A stretch of DNA of 64,000 nt from Colias croceus (GCF_905220415.1 NC_059551.1:1250001-1314000); one strand, 5' to 3'. Counted from the stretch's first letter, positions 1 to 12,916 are shown. Notes: generated from the letters alone by a model not told the origin. Numbers and translations are program-made.

Positions 1-3000
1 AATATCACATTCTCATAGTCTACCTTCAGACAATTCAATAATCATAAAATGACCGTCAAAACAAGTAAAATAGTATTGATGTTACAATCGGCTTTTCTTT
101 CTTACTAACACAAAATCATCAACATTTAACAGACGTGCAATTGCTCGTCCATTCTGACTTTTGCGTTATTTCTAATTTCAAACAGGTTAACTACTAAAGT
201 GTTGACACTCGTACTAAATCATTATAACGCAGTGGTCTTGCAGCCTATAGACAATTGCAATGGGCTGTCGCCTGTGCTGTGCGTTTCTTATAAACAATAC
301 AATTCAAAGTAAGTTGAATTTCGCCAATAACTGAAGAATACCATCATCTAGGTTCATGATTTTCAGCGATACTGAAACAATGAACTTAAGAACAGACATA
401 AAACCTTTTAAAATAACCCGTTAGCGCAACTCAACCCGCTTGTAATTTTGTAAAACTCAAAAGAACACTGCCAACTCAAGTCTATGAGTTCGCTACCTGC
501 GAATGACGTAGCTTGATCGGCTACTATTCCTTTCAGCGCACAACAAAAACAAAGCGCTTAACATGCTCTTTTTTTTTTTTTTTTAAGACACATTTTTAAC
601 AGGAGCTAGGTGAAAATATTAACCAATAAATGCGTCAACAATTACCAATGGGCATTTTATACTGCTACTCGTAAGTGCCATTCGTATCGATGGTTATGTA
701 TGGTTCTGATACATTTTCTATCGGATGTCAAGTCAACTGTCTAGCTCTAGAGGGCCTTTTATTAACTTTGCAATCTAAAAACGTTCAATGTACGTTCTAA
801 CGAACTAAGTACACAAAGTTTGCAGGTTTTTCCAAACTAAAATGTTTCAAATAAGTAATCATGAAATGATTGTATCAATAAATGATTGATAACACTTCGT
901 TTGCACCAAACAAAAGAAAATGTCTATACAGCAAGCATTTTTTAAATCGTATGTGACACCTTAAATTTAAATCAATAATATCATTTTATCGGCTTCAATT
1001 ACTTTACTTATGTTCGGATCTAAGTTGTTCGGCTTGTAGTCGTCGCGAATCTTTACTATTTTTGCCCAAATTGAACATTATGTGAAGACAACTAGTTTCT
1101 ACTAATAAAATCTACACGCGGTATTCTTGGACCCTTGCGTAGGTACCGACTTCGAAATCAAAAGCTTGTATGTAAGCCCATCATCTATGAACACGAGGAG
1201 AAAGTATTTTTCTTATGACATGATGCTTTGAGACTATTTCAGTCTGTTATTATTCTAAAATGTTAACGCTTAATAGATTATGCTCGAGGCCTTCTTAAAT
1301 CTTATAACTCTATTTAATAACTATGATAACAACTTTCTGTGTCAGTGATTCTTTGATAATATTCGATTTTTAAGTTGATCATTACTTTCTTGTAGGAAAA
1401 CTGAACCACTATTAATCTATTGAACAAACTGGAATCTGTTTGTACTTCAACAACGAGCTTTGTCCGAAAATCGTCAATAAAGAAGCAGAAATCTTTTTTT
1501 TTATCATTCTAAAATATTTCGCGAACTTAAACGTTCTTTTGACAATAATGCTTCAGCAAGAGCCTTATTTTTTTTTATCTGAAAAGTCTACCATTCGATG
1601 TTATGAAACCTTGTGGTGAACTATTCAATGTTGCAACAGCAACTTGCATTTATTCCAATTAAATGAAAACTCTGCGCAAGCGAGACTTTCAATATTCTTT
1701 TTAAACAAAAGAATGTAACCTCTTATGATTTTAAAACTCGAGAACATCGTTGATAATAAAAAAGTAGCTATGAAGTCACGTAATTTATCTAGTCCTTGGC
1801 CAACAACAAGGGTATTACAAAACCTTATCAATGTTGAAAGAACTGTAGATTGTGCTAGGGTTGTATTCCTTGTGAATTTGTTATTCCCATTTCACAAAAT
1901 TTGTGCTTTACTTTCAATAATGGATCTCACACGATGAACATCATTAAAATCATTTAAATCCGTGTCTATAGATTCAAAATTATTGTCCGCAATAACAAAT
2001 ATTGTTTATTTTAAATTCACGAATAATTTGAGCCCATTGTTATCCATAATCAAACTACGTCCGGCTCTAGTAAAAACATCTCGACCTGTTACTCCATCCC
2101 AGGAAGTACTCGAGAGTCTACAATAACCAAAGCTCATATTTACATCAATGAATAGGTTGATACAGTGCCAGTTCTTGTTACGCGAGTGTATACAAATTCT
2201 ATAGGCCCGGTCATGCTATCGGCTATCCTTTTACAAAGGAAAAAAAAAACCAATCGGACCTGCTGTCAATAAGGCACTTGAACTTTACGCCGGCAACGTC
2301 TGTGACTGTAAGCGGGGTATCGTGCTGTAAACACACATTAATAAGGGTATTGTTTCTTTAAGAGCGTGCCGCCCGTTGCTTAGAAAAACAAACCTCTTCT
2401 ATGTGACCAAATTTATGACCATAAAACTATTTCTTAAATATTGAGCGGACCTTTGTTATTCTTATCGATTAAACTAACTGATTTTGTTTCATGGGCGAGA
2501 TTTACAGTCACGTTTGTAATGACATGTGAACACACAGTTATAGCAAACAATTTGCAACATGCGACGCTTTAAATGATTTATGCCAAAATGTCTATCAAGA
2601 CCCACAAAATCAATCGGCGTGTATCATAATAAATCAGATCATACCTGGTCATCTGCAATACCTTCTACCACGAATTTACTATATTCGCATAGTTCCAGCC
2701 CGTTCTCAGCCGGTCGATTAGCGCCAACTTTGTAGTAGAGCACTCGATGTATGTTGAAACTCGATCACTTTTTTACCATACCATATCTCGAAAAGGTATT
2801 TCCTTTCGCTTCTTAGCTTCTTTTCACGTTAAAAATAATGTCCACACAGGTAGATGAAGGCTGGCCTCGTAGTGGGTCTTCCTTACTTATGCGTTAGACC
2901 CGGAAACAAAATGTTTCGTTTTAGGAAAGTGTATCTGCCATTTCTTTTAACAGAGATGCGCACGACATGGTGCTTTACAACCCACACACAACACATGATG

Positions 3001-3361
3001 TTGTTGTTGTTGTGTTAACATTCTCACGATTTATTGGTGGAAACTCTGGTTCTTCTCGAACCTCATTAACACTATCTATTTCTTCTTGAACTTCACTAAC
3101 ACTATCACTCGTTTCACTCACTTGCAGATTTGCATCGTTTAACGTAGTCTTATTCTTATTGGAATCGGGGGTAATAAGTGCCGATCCCACCGCTGCTGTC
3201 AGAGAATTTAAATAACTCTCCATAATTAATTATAGTTAGGTAGATATGTGAAATAATATTAAATAATGACTCAGTGCGCACACCTTGCGCGGTCGATGGT
3301 AGTACCGAGACTATATCATCGAGCTACTGACTCAAGGAATAAACCATAGCATGGCCCGACA
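1..3361 (-). mobile_element. decayed Ty3/gypsy-type LTR retrotransposon, truncated by window start
   Basis: Reading the - strand from 3361 to 1, fragments in several frames appear in the pol order of a Ty3/gypsy element. They are a possible LTR start (TGTCGGGCC near 3361), an acidic gag-like 82-codon frame (3223-2975), an intact CCHC knuckle, CYNCVFTCHYKRDC (2545-2504), and a protease-end-like stretch (GVTGRDVFTRAG, about 2100-2040). RT thumb-like sequence (about 1840-1640), an RNase H segment containing SCYHSY (near 1310) and integrase-like pieces from about 760 down to the edge follow. Many stops and frameshifts make it non-functional. The distance from protease to RNase H is too short for a full RT, and I see no RT catalytic palm, so an internal deletion is likely. 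Family is inferred from motif order; no search was possible. Part of the integrase and the 3' LTR lie outside the window. Confidence 0.65.
2975..3223 (-). pseudogene. gag-like acidic frame of the LTR element
   Basis: 82 codons from an ATG, rich in Glu, Ser, Asn and Thr, with a run of five Thr before CVVCGL and stop. It lies at the expected gag position: upstream, on the - strand, of the zinc knuckle at 2545-2504. I recognise no domain in it. An independent small host protein is possible but less likely given the surrounding retroelement remains. Confidence 0.35.
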
Positions 3362-4423
3362 CCCCATGCATTTCATATCAATTGAATATCAACACTATGT
3401 TGTACACCATAGAGTTCATTATAATAGGAAGGTATAGCCACATAACAACTACTATGTTATAATTCTCTCACATATATATGTATGTATATATATTATGTAT
3501 GTATTCCTTTGGCATGTTTTGAAGCGTACACAGCTTGATGTAGCTAGAGAAGTGTCGTTATTTTTGTCTTGAGTTCCAGAGTAGAGAGAATGGTAGAGTT
3601 TTAGCGCAAAATTATGTACCTTTAAATCAAGACAAAAAACCTATTTGAAATTGTTGCGTACCTATGGATACAAAGTTCATTTATTATTCGAATCTAGTCC
3701 TGAATTTCCCAGGTTTTTTTGCATGAGTAGCTTTAGTAGTTTATTTGCATAATATAGTATAAACAGACAGTATAGATGTCATAAAGAAGTATATAGAATA
3801 AGCAGTTTTAAAAACAATCAAGTATCTACTGGTATTAACAGTATTCACCGTGCTTATTAGATATTAATATCTTATTACCAGTTTGTTTACAAAAGTTTCG
3901 ATCTAAAGATGAGCTCCATATTGCGAAGGTATACTCCTGCATTGACTGCGCAATACAGTATGTTAATATTATGCTAATTGTATCAATTAAGAACGCTTCT
4001 ATAATCCAGAGGTAATTTATAAAGGTCACGTGGCTTTACGATCAATATGCATATTTCTTGACCACGTGTTAAAACACGATTATATTAGCTTCATCTATGT
4101 GTTGTATGTTTGTATGTACTCAGTAACAGTAACGACTCCTGCAGACTCGATTTTGATGTAAAGATTTGACAAACTTTGTACACTTATCAAGTATCGGTGA
4201 CAATATAATAATATCTTGAGTTTCTTGATTTTTTTGAGAACATTTATTTATAGGAATATTATAATCTTTATAATAGATTTACGTAGATGGATGCTATGTT
4301 TTATGTGCATATAAGAGGATAATTATTCTTTATTGTTTTTCCATACTGCATTAAGACTTATAATAGCACAATTGCAAAAAGGCGGGTGCGTAGATATATT
4401 ATGTAGAGACCTATATCTAATAT
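3362..4423. other. no gene recognised
   Basis: AT-rich sequence with a TATG/TATA-rich stretch around 3470-3505. Short open frames here have no recognisable domain. I see nothing else. Confidence 0.5.
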
Positions 4424-4649
4424 TCTATCCTAATATATATTATAGAGGTGAAAGTTTGTATGGATGTATGGATGTTTGTTACTATTTCACGTAAAAACTA
4501 CTGAACCGATTACAATGAAATTTAGCACACATATAGAGGGTAACTTGGATTAACACATAGGATAGTTTTTATCCCGGAAATCCCACGGGAACGGGAACTA
4601 TGTGGGTTTTCCTTTTCAAACGCGGGTGAATCCGCGGGCGGAAATCTAG
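4424..4649 (+). mobile_element. Helitron-like (Lep1-type) non-autonomous element
   Basis: Begins TCTATCCTAATATATATTAT, contains the block GAACCGATTACAATGAAATT and ATCCCACGGGAACGGGAACT, and ends in a GC-rich hairpin region (ATCCGCGGGCGGAAATCTAG) followed by T. TC at the 5' end, hairpin plus CTAG at the 3' end and a following T are Helitron features. Closely similar to the copy at 10463-10685. Confidence 0.75.
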
Positions 4650-6260
4650 TAAGTACATATTAATAAGTTTATAAATTTAAATGAAACTTAACCTTAATAA
4701 CTACGGGTATATTTTGTTGGTTTGTTTGGGTTGGCAACCCTGGAAAAATAAAGAACATTCACGGACTTTTATATGAATAATGGAGGCGGGATTGTGTTAA
4801 TTTATTATCGAAATTTAATTAAGTATTAAAACCAAATCGTATCAAAGGATGAAAAAACGACCACAATTTAGCATTTTAACATATATAATTAATAACAATT
4901 TAGTACGGTCAAGACAATGACGTGTATCTTCAGAATATAATATTATAAATAAAAAAATATACCTAGGTTTTCAAATTTATACATCTTAGCATACATAAAT
5001 CGATATCTCCTGACCCTAATACGCTGAAAACCTAAAATATTTCCGCGCAAAGGAAAGTAATACATCGCCACATGAAATAGAATACAAAATCGTTTGGCGG
5101 GTTTTACGCGGGAATAAAAAAAGGTGTTTTAACCGAGCGAGCATTGACGAATGTACTTTTTGCTGCACCTAGGTTTTTAATTAAAAGGTTCGCAAAGAAA
5201 TTCGACAAAAACAACGGATGTACGGATTATAAAAAATTCCATCTCGGTTTTTCCATATCCTGAAAGTTTGGGAGAATCCGAAGTTCAATCTAGTTTTATA
5301 ATGCCTGGAATAGAAATACAGGGTGTCTCAAAAGAAAGTTTATATTTTGTTGATGAATAAAAAAAAAGTAAGCGGTGTATTGAAAAAATGTTTATTAATT
5401 ATTAAAGTGCATAATATGGGAATTTATTTCTTAAAAATAATATCGTCCAAATGCAGTCCATTGCGTTTACTTAAATATACCTACATTAATATCTTTGTTG
5501 TTCAATGATAATCTTCCAATGGATGAATATAGAACGGATGAATTGTAAAAAAATAATAACAATATCTCGAAAGATATCGGATTGAGAATCGATTTTATTG
5601 GCATAATTTATGCTGATGCTTCTAATTTTGCAATGCAAAATACAATTTTATTACCTGTTTAGGTCTTTGACTTTAATAGGCCAAGAGCTAGATAAAAAAG
5701 GGGTTCTATTTTAATTATTTACTAAGCGTAAGGATGTTTTAAATATTTGACAAATTTTATTTTAAGTCGAGATTAAATGAAATTGTAAAACCTACATAAA
5801 ATTAATTTAAATTTGGCAAATTAAAAACAAATATATATATATTTCTGAAACTAATAAGTTTCCACTAGGTAATTTTAACTTTTTTTAAATCCAAATGAGT
5901 TATACTGTCACCCCTTTAAAACTATTACACCTAACAAATAAGCCCTGTAGGAATATAAAAATGGAGAGCTCATAAATATTCAAAATAACAAGAAAGACGC
6001 AGGCTCTTGCGCTAAAACTAGTTTGTCACTATTTCTAAAGGTCATATGTTTGTTTATAACAAATATGTCCGTTCAATGAACCCTGGGGTCACTTTGGCAA
6101 TTATCCAGTTTTAAACCCATTATAGCGGGTTTGGATGCTTATAAGGTAAAAATCGACATCTGTTGGAAGAAGAAGATACAGGTGATCGAAGTCGCGGGCA
6201 ACAGCTATGAGCTACCTAGTAGATAAGTCTGTCCCTTTGTGTATGTGGTATTTTACATGT
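4650..6260. other. no gene recognised
   Basis: AT-rich non-coding sequence. The 61-codon open frame at 5323-5508 has no recognisable domain and only weak composition support. ACAGGGTGTCTCAAAAGAAAG near 5320 resembles a repeat end but is not classified. Confidence 0.5.
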
Positions 6261-6294
6261 CATGTTTCACTGGTAAATTTACCAGTGAAACATG
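6261..6294. repeat. perfect 34-bp palindrome
   Basis: The two 17-base halves (left half CATGTTTCACTGGTAAA) are exact reverse complements with no spacer. It can extrude as a cruciform or fold as RNA. Its termini do not match any other element recognised in the window. Confidence 0.9.
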
Positions 6295-6373
6295 TACATT
6301 CATTATAATAAGAATTTATTTATATTCATTATCATAAGAAAGCAAGATAGATATTTTTCAAAGTTATCTATAG

Positions 6374-6570
6374 TCTATACTAATATTATAAAGCTGAAGA
6401 GTTTGTTTGTTTGTTTGAACGCGCTAATCTCGGGAACTACTGGTCCGATTTGAAAAATTCTTTCGGTGTTGGATAGCCCATTTATTGAGGAAGGTTATGA
6501 CTATATTATATCATCACGCTACGACCAACAGTGGTGGAGCCACGGGGGTGAAACCACGCGGAGCAGCTAG
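6374..6570 (+). mobile_element. Helitron-like element, GTTTGTTTGTTT subfamily
   Basis: Starts TCTATACTAATATTATAAAG, carries (GTTT)n and ACTGGTCCGATTTGAAAAAT, GATAGCCCATTTAT, then GAAACCACGCGGAGCAGCTAG followed by T. The same subfamily occurs at 8050-8231, 27396-27597 and 50397-50597 (+) and at 17971-18156 (-). Confidence 0.8.
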
Positions 6571-8049
6571 TTAAAAATATACATACTGTATATTAAAAAC
6601 AATGGTTTGTCACATAAAACAGCTAGGCTCATTAAATTTTTATTCCTTGTTGTTTTGTTTTCTCTAGAGGTTTTATCTCCGAAGGTAAATATAAGAATAT
6701 GTTGAAAAAGTCGCGTGAATAAAAAAATTGTGCTGTCTGCTTTATTATATAAGTTTGTGAGAAAGTAACTGCTCGCCCCGGCTTTACTTGGGTTTAAATA
6801 TAATTTATTAGGATAGAGAATAAATAAATGAAAATAAGTAATTTATTCTAGTTTAAGTGATTGCGATACTTTCATGATTTAGTTAATTTTTCCATTCCCA
6901 ATGTTGAAACCAGTGCTAGGAATATAATGCGTTAACATCCAATTGTTTATTAACATATTTATTGATTCTTTCAAGAGGATAAATTAAGACAACTTCAATG
7001 GATGCTGTAATTTGATTCTTCTATCTCCCTTAGAAATCAGGGATGCAAATCCCTGATTTCATTTTACTGTGAAAATAAAATTCTCGATACAAGTAACTTA
7101 GAACAAGGATCTCATAAACATAATATAGATTACCAATAAGAAAACAATGTCCCGTTTTTATTTGTATATTAACTTTTAAACGAAACAGATATATTAAATT
7201 TACAACCGTCAAAATTTTGGTGATCCCCAGTATGAATTTAATTGTGCTGTTTGTCGACATCTTTATGGATCGTAAACTTGGTCGATTCTTGTGATTTAAT
7301 TCGAATTATTTTCTACATAATTATTGTTTTAATTAAAATACTAAAGAGATACGAGAAGAGGGTTCAATGTCCTTAAAGTTTAAGGTCGATGAAAAATTCA
7401 AATTTATCGAAATAGTTTTATCGGTTTTTGTTTCTTTATTGAATTCTTTGAGTTAATTATATTTGTTTAAATTAAAAACACTCAAACTTAACAAGCTATG
7501 CAATGCACTATATTGTTTTATTTATGATTTTATTCATGTTTTCTTGATGTGAATACAACAACGCGTTCCCTCGTGGAAGAAAGACGACCAAACACATTCT
7601 CGCATTAATAATATCAGTAAAGATTGTGCAGTGTGCACATCATCTCTCACAGTTCACGTACACAACAAATCAATCGTCATAAAAATATTTAGCTACCTTT
7701 GTCCGCCATTAGAAGCAAGGCTATGCCTTAAAGGGCGAGCTTGGTGCTACTCACTTTGTATTCTGAGCCATCAAGGCCAGCTGCATTGCAATTGGTAACC
7801 GATACATCGCAATTAACTATTGCGTATTTGATGCTCTACTGAAGTTGTTAATGTATATATCTATACGAATATTATAAAATAAAATAAATAAAAATATCTT
7901 TATTTCACAACCTCAATTACAAAATACACAAAAACGATGGTCCTGGTAGTCTGTATTACGGGTACCGATGTCCTTCCATGTAACAGCTTAGTGTAACAGT
8001 TGAGAAATGTATTGACGTAATTTAAACAGATAATAAAGTAAAAAAAAAA
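6571..8049. other. no gene recognised; one short hairpin
   Basis: Contains a perfect 12-bp stem with a GCAA loop at 7033-7060 (GAAATCAGGGAT and its complement). A moderately GC-rich stretch at 7690-7800 has no convincing open frame. The 76-codon frame at 7030-7260 (-) is hydrophobic and unrecognised; I do not call it a gene. Confidence 0.5.
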
Positions 8050-8231
8050 TAAAGCTGAAGTGTTTGTTTGTTTGTTTGAACGCGCTAATTTCAGGAACTA
8101 ATGGTCTGATTTGAAAAATTCTTTCAATGTTAGATAGCCCATTTATCGAGGAAGGCTATAGGCTATAGGTATATCATCACGCTAAGAGCAACAGGAGCGG
8201 AGCAATACGGGTGAAACCGGAGCACAGCTAG
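8050..8231 (+). mobile_element. Helitron-like element, diverged
   Basis: Same subfamily as 6374-6570 (AAAGCTGAAG, (GTTT)n, GATAGCCCATTTATCGAGG) and ends CACAGCTAG, but the following base is A rather than T and the 5' end is missing or altered. Confidence 0.65.
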
Positions 8232-10462
8232 AGTATCATATACAGGGTGTAAGTCGACTTATTCACGTATTAAGAGCGTATAGTTTGCAATTGTTTTTGA
8301 CTGATCCTATGTATGAAAGAAAGTCGAATCAGTTACACTTAAGCAGTAAAAGTTAATAATTTAGGTAAGATAACCTTATTCCTAAGTCAAGTAGAGTTCT
8401 TCATTCCTAATTACCGCCATTCCTGAAAATATAATAAAACTTTTAAGTCCTTGCTTTGTATTTATATTTCGACCCGATTCTTCTACAAATATAAATAAGA
8501 GCATTTCGACCCTTTATAAACCGCACAATTTAAAGATTATTCGAATAAACCGATGTCGCGAAAGCCCGATTGAGGTCGTATAGCCTCAAATATTGAAGGT
8601 CCGTAGCCTTGTTTGTTCGAAGTAAATATTTGTTAAGACTCTTGCTATTTCTGTGAACGATACGGGCAAAGATTGTGATTTATGACGTTTACTTTTTGGG
8701 TCAATTATCAAGGATTGATACAATTGGCAAGAGGCATCATTCTATTAGGTTTTTTTTAATCGTTCCTCTTTTTTTTTTAATTTTTAGACTAGAACATGTT
8801 AATCGGTCAAAAAAATGCCAAATGTGAAGTTTCTATAGTAGGTAATACCTGTACCATGCTATTAAAATGTATATCTGACAATAAATAATAGTTTGTTAAA
8901 GCCTTACTTAAATACTACACATACATATAGTATACTGTGTACCTACTGTGTAGCCACAATTTATCAACTGCACGGGCTGACCCTAATGCGAACTTTAAAC
9001 TGCACATAACTTTAGCTATTCGACTTCAATACGAAATCTCTTATTGTTTCCGCCATAGCCCTGATTACAGGCGTCCATTTTACCCCTAGCCATTGTGAGA
9101 ATCCTTTTATAGCCGGCTATTCGGGATAAGAATTCATCTCCTTTTGTTTTTCGTTTCAATGGCGGCCATCTTTTTTCCATCAGCGTCGATTCCTGTTGTG
9201 CCGTTTGAAATTCAAATTTCGAATAGTGCTTCCCGCGCATTTGCTATTCATACTTTTTTATTGTCGTAGCGTGGGAATAGTTAAATATTTATAGACACTT
9301 TTCTACAATTGACACGGAATAATAGAATTTAAAATTCATTTAATTTACATATTTTAGGGCTGGTTTAAAGGAATAGAATAGTTGCTACTATTTTTAATAA
9401 CCTTTAACTGCATTTTAAAATACAAACCAAATTCCGGGCTTGTATTTAATTCAAGTTTGTAGTGGAGCTATTTTAAAGCTAAGTCTTCGTTCTTTTATAA
9501 TCATAAAATCAATAAAAATATCATGCTATGTTTATTTTTTATTAAGAACCATCTTAACTTAATGCCGTGTTTGTTTACGGCTATGACTGTAAAAAATTTG
9601 GTAAATCTAAAAGTGCACGACTCTTAATGCTCAATCCTTCGACGAAAAGAAGAATATAATTTTAGTCAATGCTAAATGATATCACCACTTTCAATACCAG
9701 TCTCCGCAAAGTAAATCTTTAGATTTACATAAATAGTTAATACGATTTAATTAATTAAGTTCTATAGAAGTTTGTATATTTTTTAGTATAGTCTCCTTTG
9801 CCATTCTGAAAAAAAAATACTACGATAAACCCTTGGATAAACCTTTTATCTATGCGAGTGACTCGTAACGTCAGATACCTAGAATAAAAGTGTAAATCAC
9901 AGACACAGCGTAAATAAATGCCACGAGCAGAAAAGAAACTATATTAAATTCCAAAGCACTTCCCGCAAGACATTCTCAAATTTATGAAAGAAAATTTGTG
10001 TAACGATGTGTGTAACTCGCGAAACGAGTGTAAAACAATAAAATCCAGATTTTGGCGGGAAGCCAACAACGTTTGTGTATCTCTGGGAATATATGTTACA
10101 ACTCAATTGTTTTCAAAAGTTCCTCAACGACATGCTTTGTCACAGACTTAATATGGCTGTTAAAATGAAAACTAAGTAATTCCGCTCGAAATTTACTCTT
10201 AGTTTGGCACTTTTCAGTTAATTTAGAGCGTCGTACCGTTTTATTAAGTGCGCGTACTTTTGCACAACTTTGTTCATATGAAATATGTTTTAAGCACATA
10301 TGTTTAATAGCTTTTAATGAATGTACAATGTTCTTATTTGATGCATTAGTACATAAGGTAAAATTTTTCCTTTAATTGTAACTAATATCTTGAACTGGGA
10401 AAAAAGTAAGTATCCCATATTATGAAAATCTGTAGATATTTAAAACAGGATATCGTGATTTA
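8232..10462. other. no gene recognised
   Basis: AT-rich. The 74-codon - strand frame at 9016-9240 has fairly balanced codons, a TATAAAAGG at about 9111-9119 and two GGCCGCCAT-like sites, but no recognisable domain. It could be an exon or regulatory stretch, and I cannot support either. The 67-codon frame at 10096-10299 (-) is unrecognised. Confidence 0.4.
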
Positions 10463-10685
10463 TCCTACTATTATATTATAAATGCAAAAGTTTGTGAGGA
10501 TGTGTGTGTGTTTGTTACTCTTTCACGCAAATTATACTGAGCCGATTACAATGAAATTTAGCACATATATAGAAGGTAACTTGGATTAACACAAAGGATA
10601 GTTTTTATCCCGAAAATCCCACAGGAACGGGAACTATGCGGGTTTTCCTTTGAAAACGCGGGCGAAGACGCGGGTGAAAAGCTAA
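10463..10685 (+). mobile_element. Helitron-like element, same subfamily as 4424-4649
   Basis: Starts TCCTACTATTATATTATAAA, contains GCCGATTACAATGAAATTTA and GGAACGGGAACTATGCGGGT, and ends GGGTGAAAAGCTAA (CTRR form) followed directly by the T of the next element. Confidence 0.7.
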
Positions 10686-10989
10686 TCTATACATATAATA
10701 AATCTGTAGAAGGGTCAATTCTGTACATTGAAAATATTGAAAAAATAAATAGCAGGGGGTGTTACTGGATCGATACCAAACCCAAATATGTGATTAAAAA
10801 TTTTTTTGTCTGTCTGTCTGTATGTTCAGGCATCACGTGAAAACTAACGGTTCGATTACGATGAAACTTGGTATAATTATACCTTATTATCCTGGGCATA
10901 AAATAGGATACTTTTTATCCCGGAAAAATACGTAGAAAAAAAGTAAATCTTAATTTTTCCGCGCGGATGGAGTCGCGGGCGGAAGCTAG
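10686..10989 (+). mobile_element. Helitron-like element, GTCTGTCTGT/AGAAGGGTCAATTC subfamily
   Basis: Starts TCTATACATATAATAAATCT, contains AGGGGGTGTTACTGGATCGA, a CTGT run and GAAACTTGGTATAATTATAC, and ends GTCGCGGGCGGAAGCTAG then T. A longer copy lies at 27706-28186. Confidence 0.75.
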
Positions 10990-12751
10990 TATTTAATATT
11001 TATACAAATAAGTTTTAAAGGACGATATCGGTATGCTGTGATATATTTTTATATTGTAAATTATAAAACAATTTATCATAAAAGCCGCTCTACTGTATGT
11101 ATTTAGCTAAATTTTAAGCCTATCAATGAAAATCAGACGGTTATTACTCAATTATTAAATCGAGCTTAAAATCAAGTGAAATTCAATGTACAATGTACAT
11201 TTCTGTAAATTAAACAAGAGAAAAACATTAAACCTTGAAGTTCAGACTTTACAAAATTAATTATTAAATCAGTCGGTTATATTTCGGTCTGCTTTAGTAC
11301 TAAAATTTATCTATAAAGGCTCTTTACTAGTTCCTATCGTGGTTTTAAGAATATATCAATGTATGCGTATTATTTGACGTTCTATTTTGTACAAGAGTTT
11401 AGTTTGTAAGTACCTAGTATTTTAAATGATGTGTTTTCAAAGAAAAGTTTAAGTCAGTTACGTAAAGGATAAATAAAAGTCGTGACTTCATCATCATCGT
11501 CAACTTTTTGCGTGTTCTATATTTCTCAATTTCTATGTATCATAATATTTTGTAAAATAAAATTATTGTTTATTGTTTATACCTCTATGGTCTCTGTAAC
11601 GATACGCCTTTAAATTGGAATTAGTTCAACAAGTAGGTACTTGTCAAAGTTATGAATATAATAAATTCATGCTAAGTATAAATAAACGAAAATATATGTA
11701 TAGACACACCTGCCTAAACATTATCCTGAAAACATAACCATTTTTTCGGTAGGCGTCATAAAATACAGTTATTAGAATGCAGAAACGCGCGTCACCTTTA
11801 TATTCAGTACGGTTTATTGTCGGCGACAAATAGCAAACAACGGCTAACCTCTGCTTGGAATTTGAAAATTCCATTTCACGTTGGAAACTCATCAGAATTC
11901 GCTTTGCGTTAAAAGTGTTCAAAATTGCACTTTATTACGTTTGACGATATCACGTTTAACTAGATCTGAATTATTGCGAACCTCCAGTTTGAAGTGCGGA
12001 GTTTTCGTATTAAAACCGTTGCCATGGAGACGAAACGTGTCATAATAACTTCCTAACTTTGCACTGTTTTGTGTAGATTTTTCTGACACAGAGCTTCTAC
12101 AAAATTTATCAAATATACCTACTTTATAAATATCTTGTATTTTTAACAGAACTATCTCGTAGATTGCATAAAGTTTTTCTTATAAATGCTATTCCACAAT
12201 ATCTCTTAAATTTTACTTAGTTTTGGGAGTGTGAAGCGGAAGATTCTTTCAATTCAGACCACTTGGTGCAGTTTGAATCTAGGCTGATTGATTATTGTAG
12301 AAAAGTTATATGTTGCATGAGAGAGTTTCGCTTGCATTTGTGAGGCTTCGTGTTACCGACTTGTTATATAGACTACCTAGGCAACATAACTATAGTCATA
12401 GGAGGGATTCATTTATAACAGAAAGGGCGCCAATTACGAGACACAATGCCGCAATATTGGAAAAAATAGTAATAAACTAAAATGTAAATAATCACGCCAT
12501 TTTATGAACCTAACTGAAGTCCCCTGAAAAGAAGGACTTGTGTCAAGAGAAACAATATTTTTAAGAAAATGCATCAGACGTTACGAAGGTTTCTAGTTTC
12601 ACGTAACTGCTTGTTTATTATTTAAAAGATTGATAAGTTTACATATAGAGTTAAGTCATTCCAAAAATAACATTCCAGTCTACAACATTTCTTCCCCTAT
12701 TATTCCCATAATAAAATAAAAAGGTATGCGTGTACTAGTGTACACACGTAA
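10990..12751. other. no gene recognised; X-box-like motif
   Basis: AT-rich. At 12018-12031 is GTTGCCATGGAGAC, one base from the RFX X-box consensus. A 90-codon - strand frame (11650-11922) starts 96 bp downstream of it but has no recognisable domain. I record the frame as possible, not as a gene. Confidence 0.35.
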
Positions 12752-12916
12752 GAAGTGAAACTTCTTTATGACCTTTTTTTTCAAAAAAATAATTTACTAT
12801 ATGCAACTTTACAGAATAAGTCAAATCACGCGTGGTAGGGATAAGAAAAAGATGGCGCGTAACGGAAAAATGTTACACTAAATTTTTTTACTACCCCGAT
12901 AAAGAAGTTTCACTTC
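12752..12916. mobile_element. small TIR element (MITE), copy 1
   Basis: Bounded by AAGTGAAACTTCTTTAT and its exact reverse complement ATAAAGAAGTTTCACTT. The interior AAAAAGATGGCGCGTAACGG is shared with a second copy at 40399-40554. The preceding TGTACTAGTGTACA is also shared, so the true element may extend to about 12728. No coding capacity; the open frame starting inside it runs into flanking DNA. Confidence 0.7.

Noticed and set aside
9016..9240. 74-codon - strand frame with TATAAAAGG inside
   Set aside because: Codon use looks plausible but there is no recognisable domain, and the TATA-like site is within the frame itself; not enough to call a gene or promoter.
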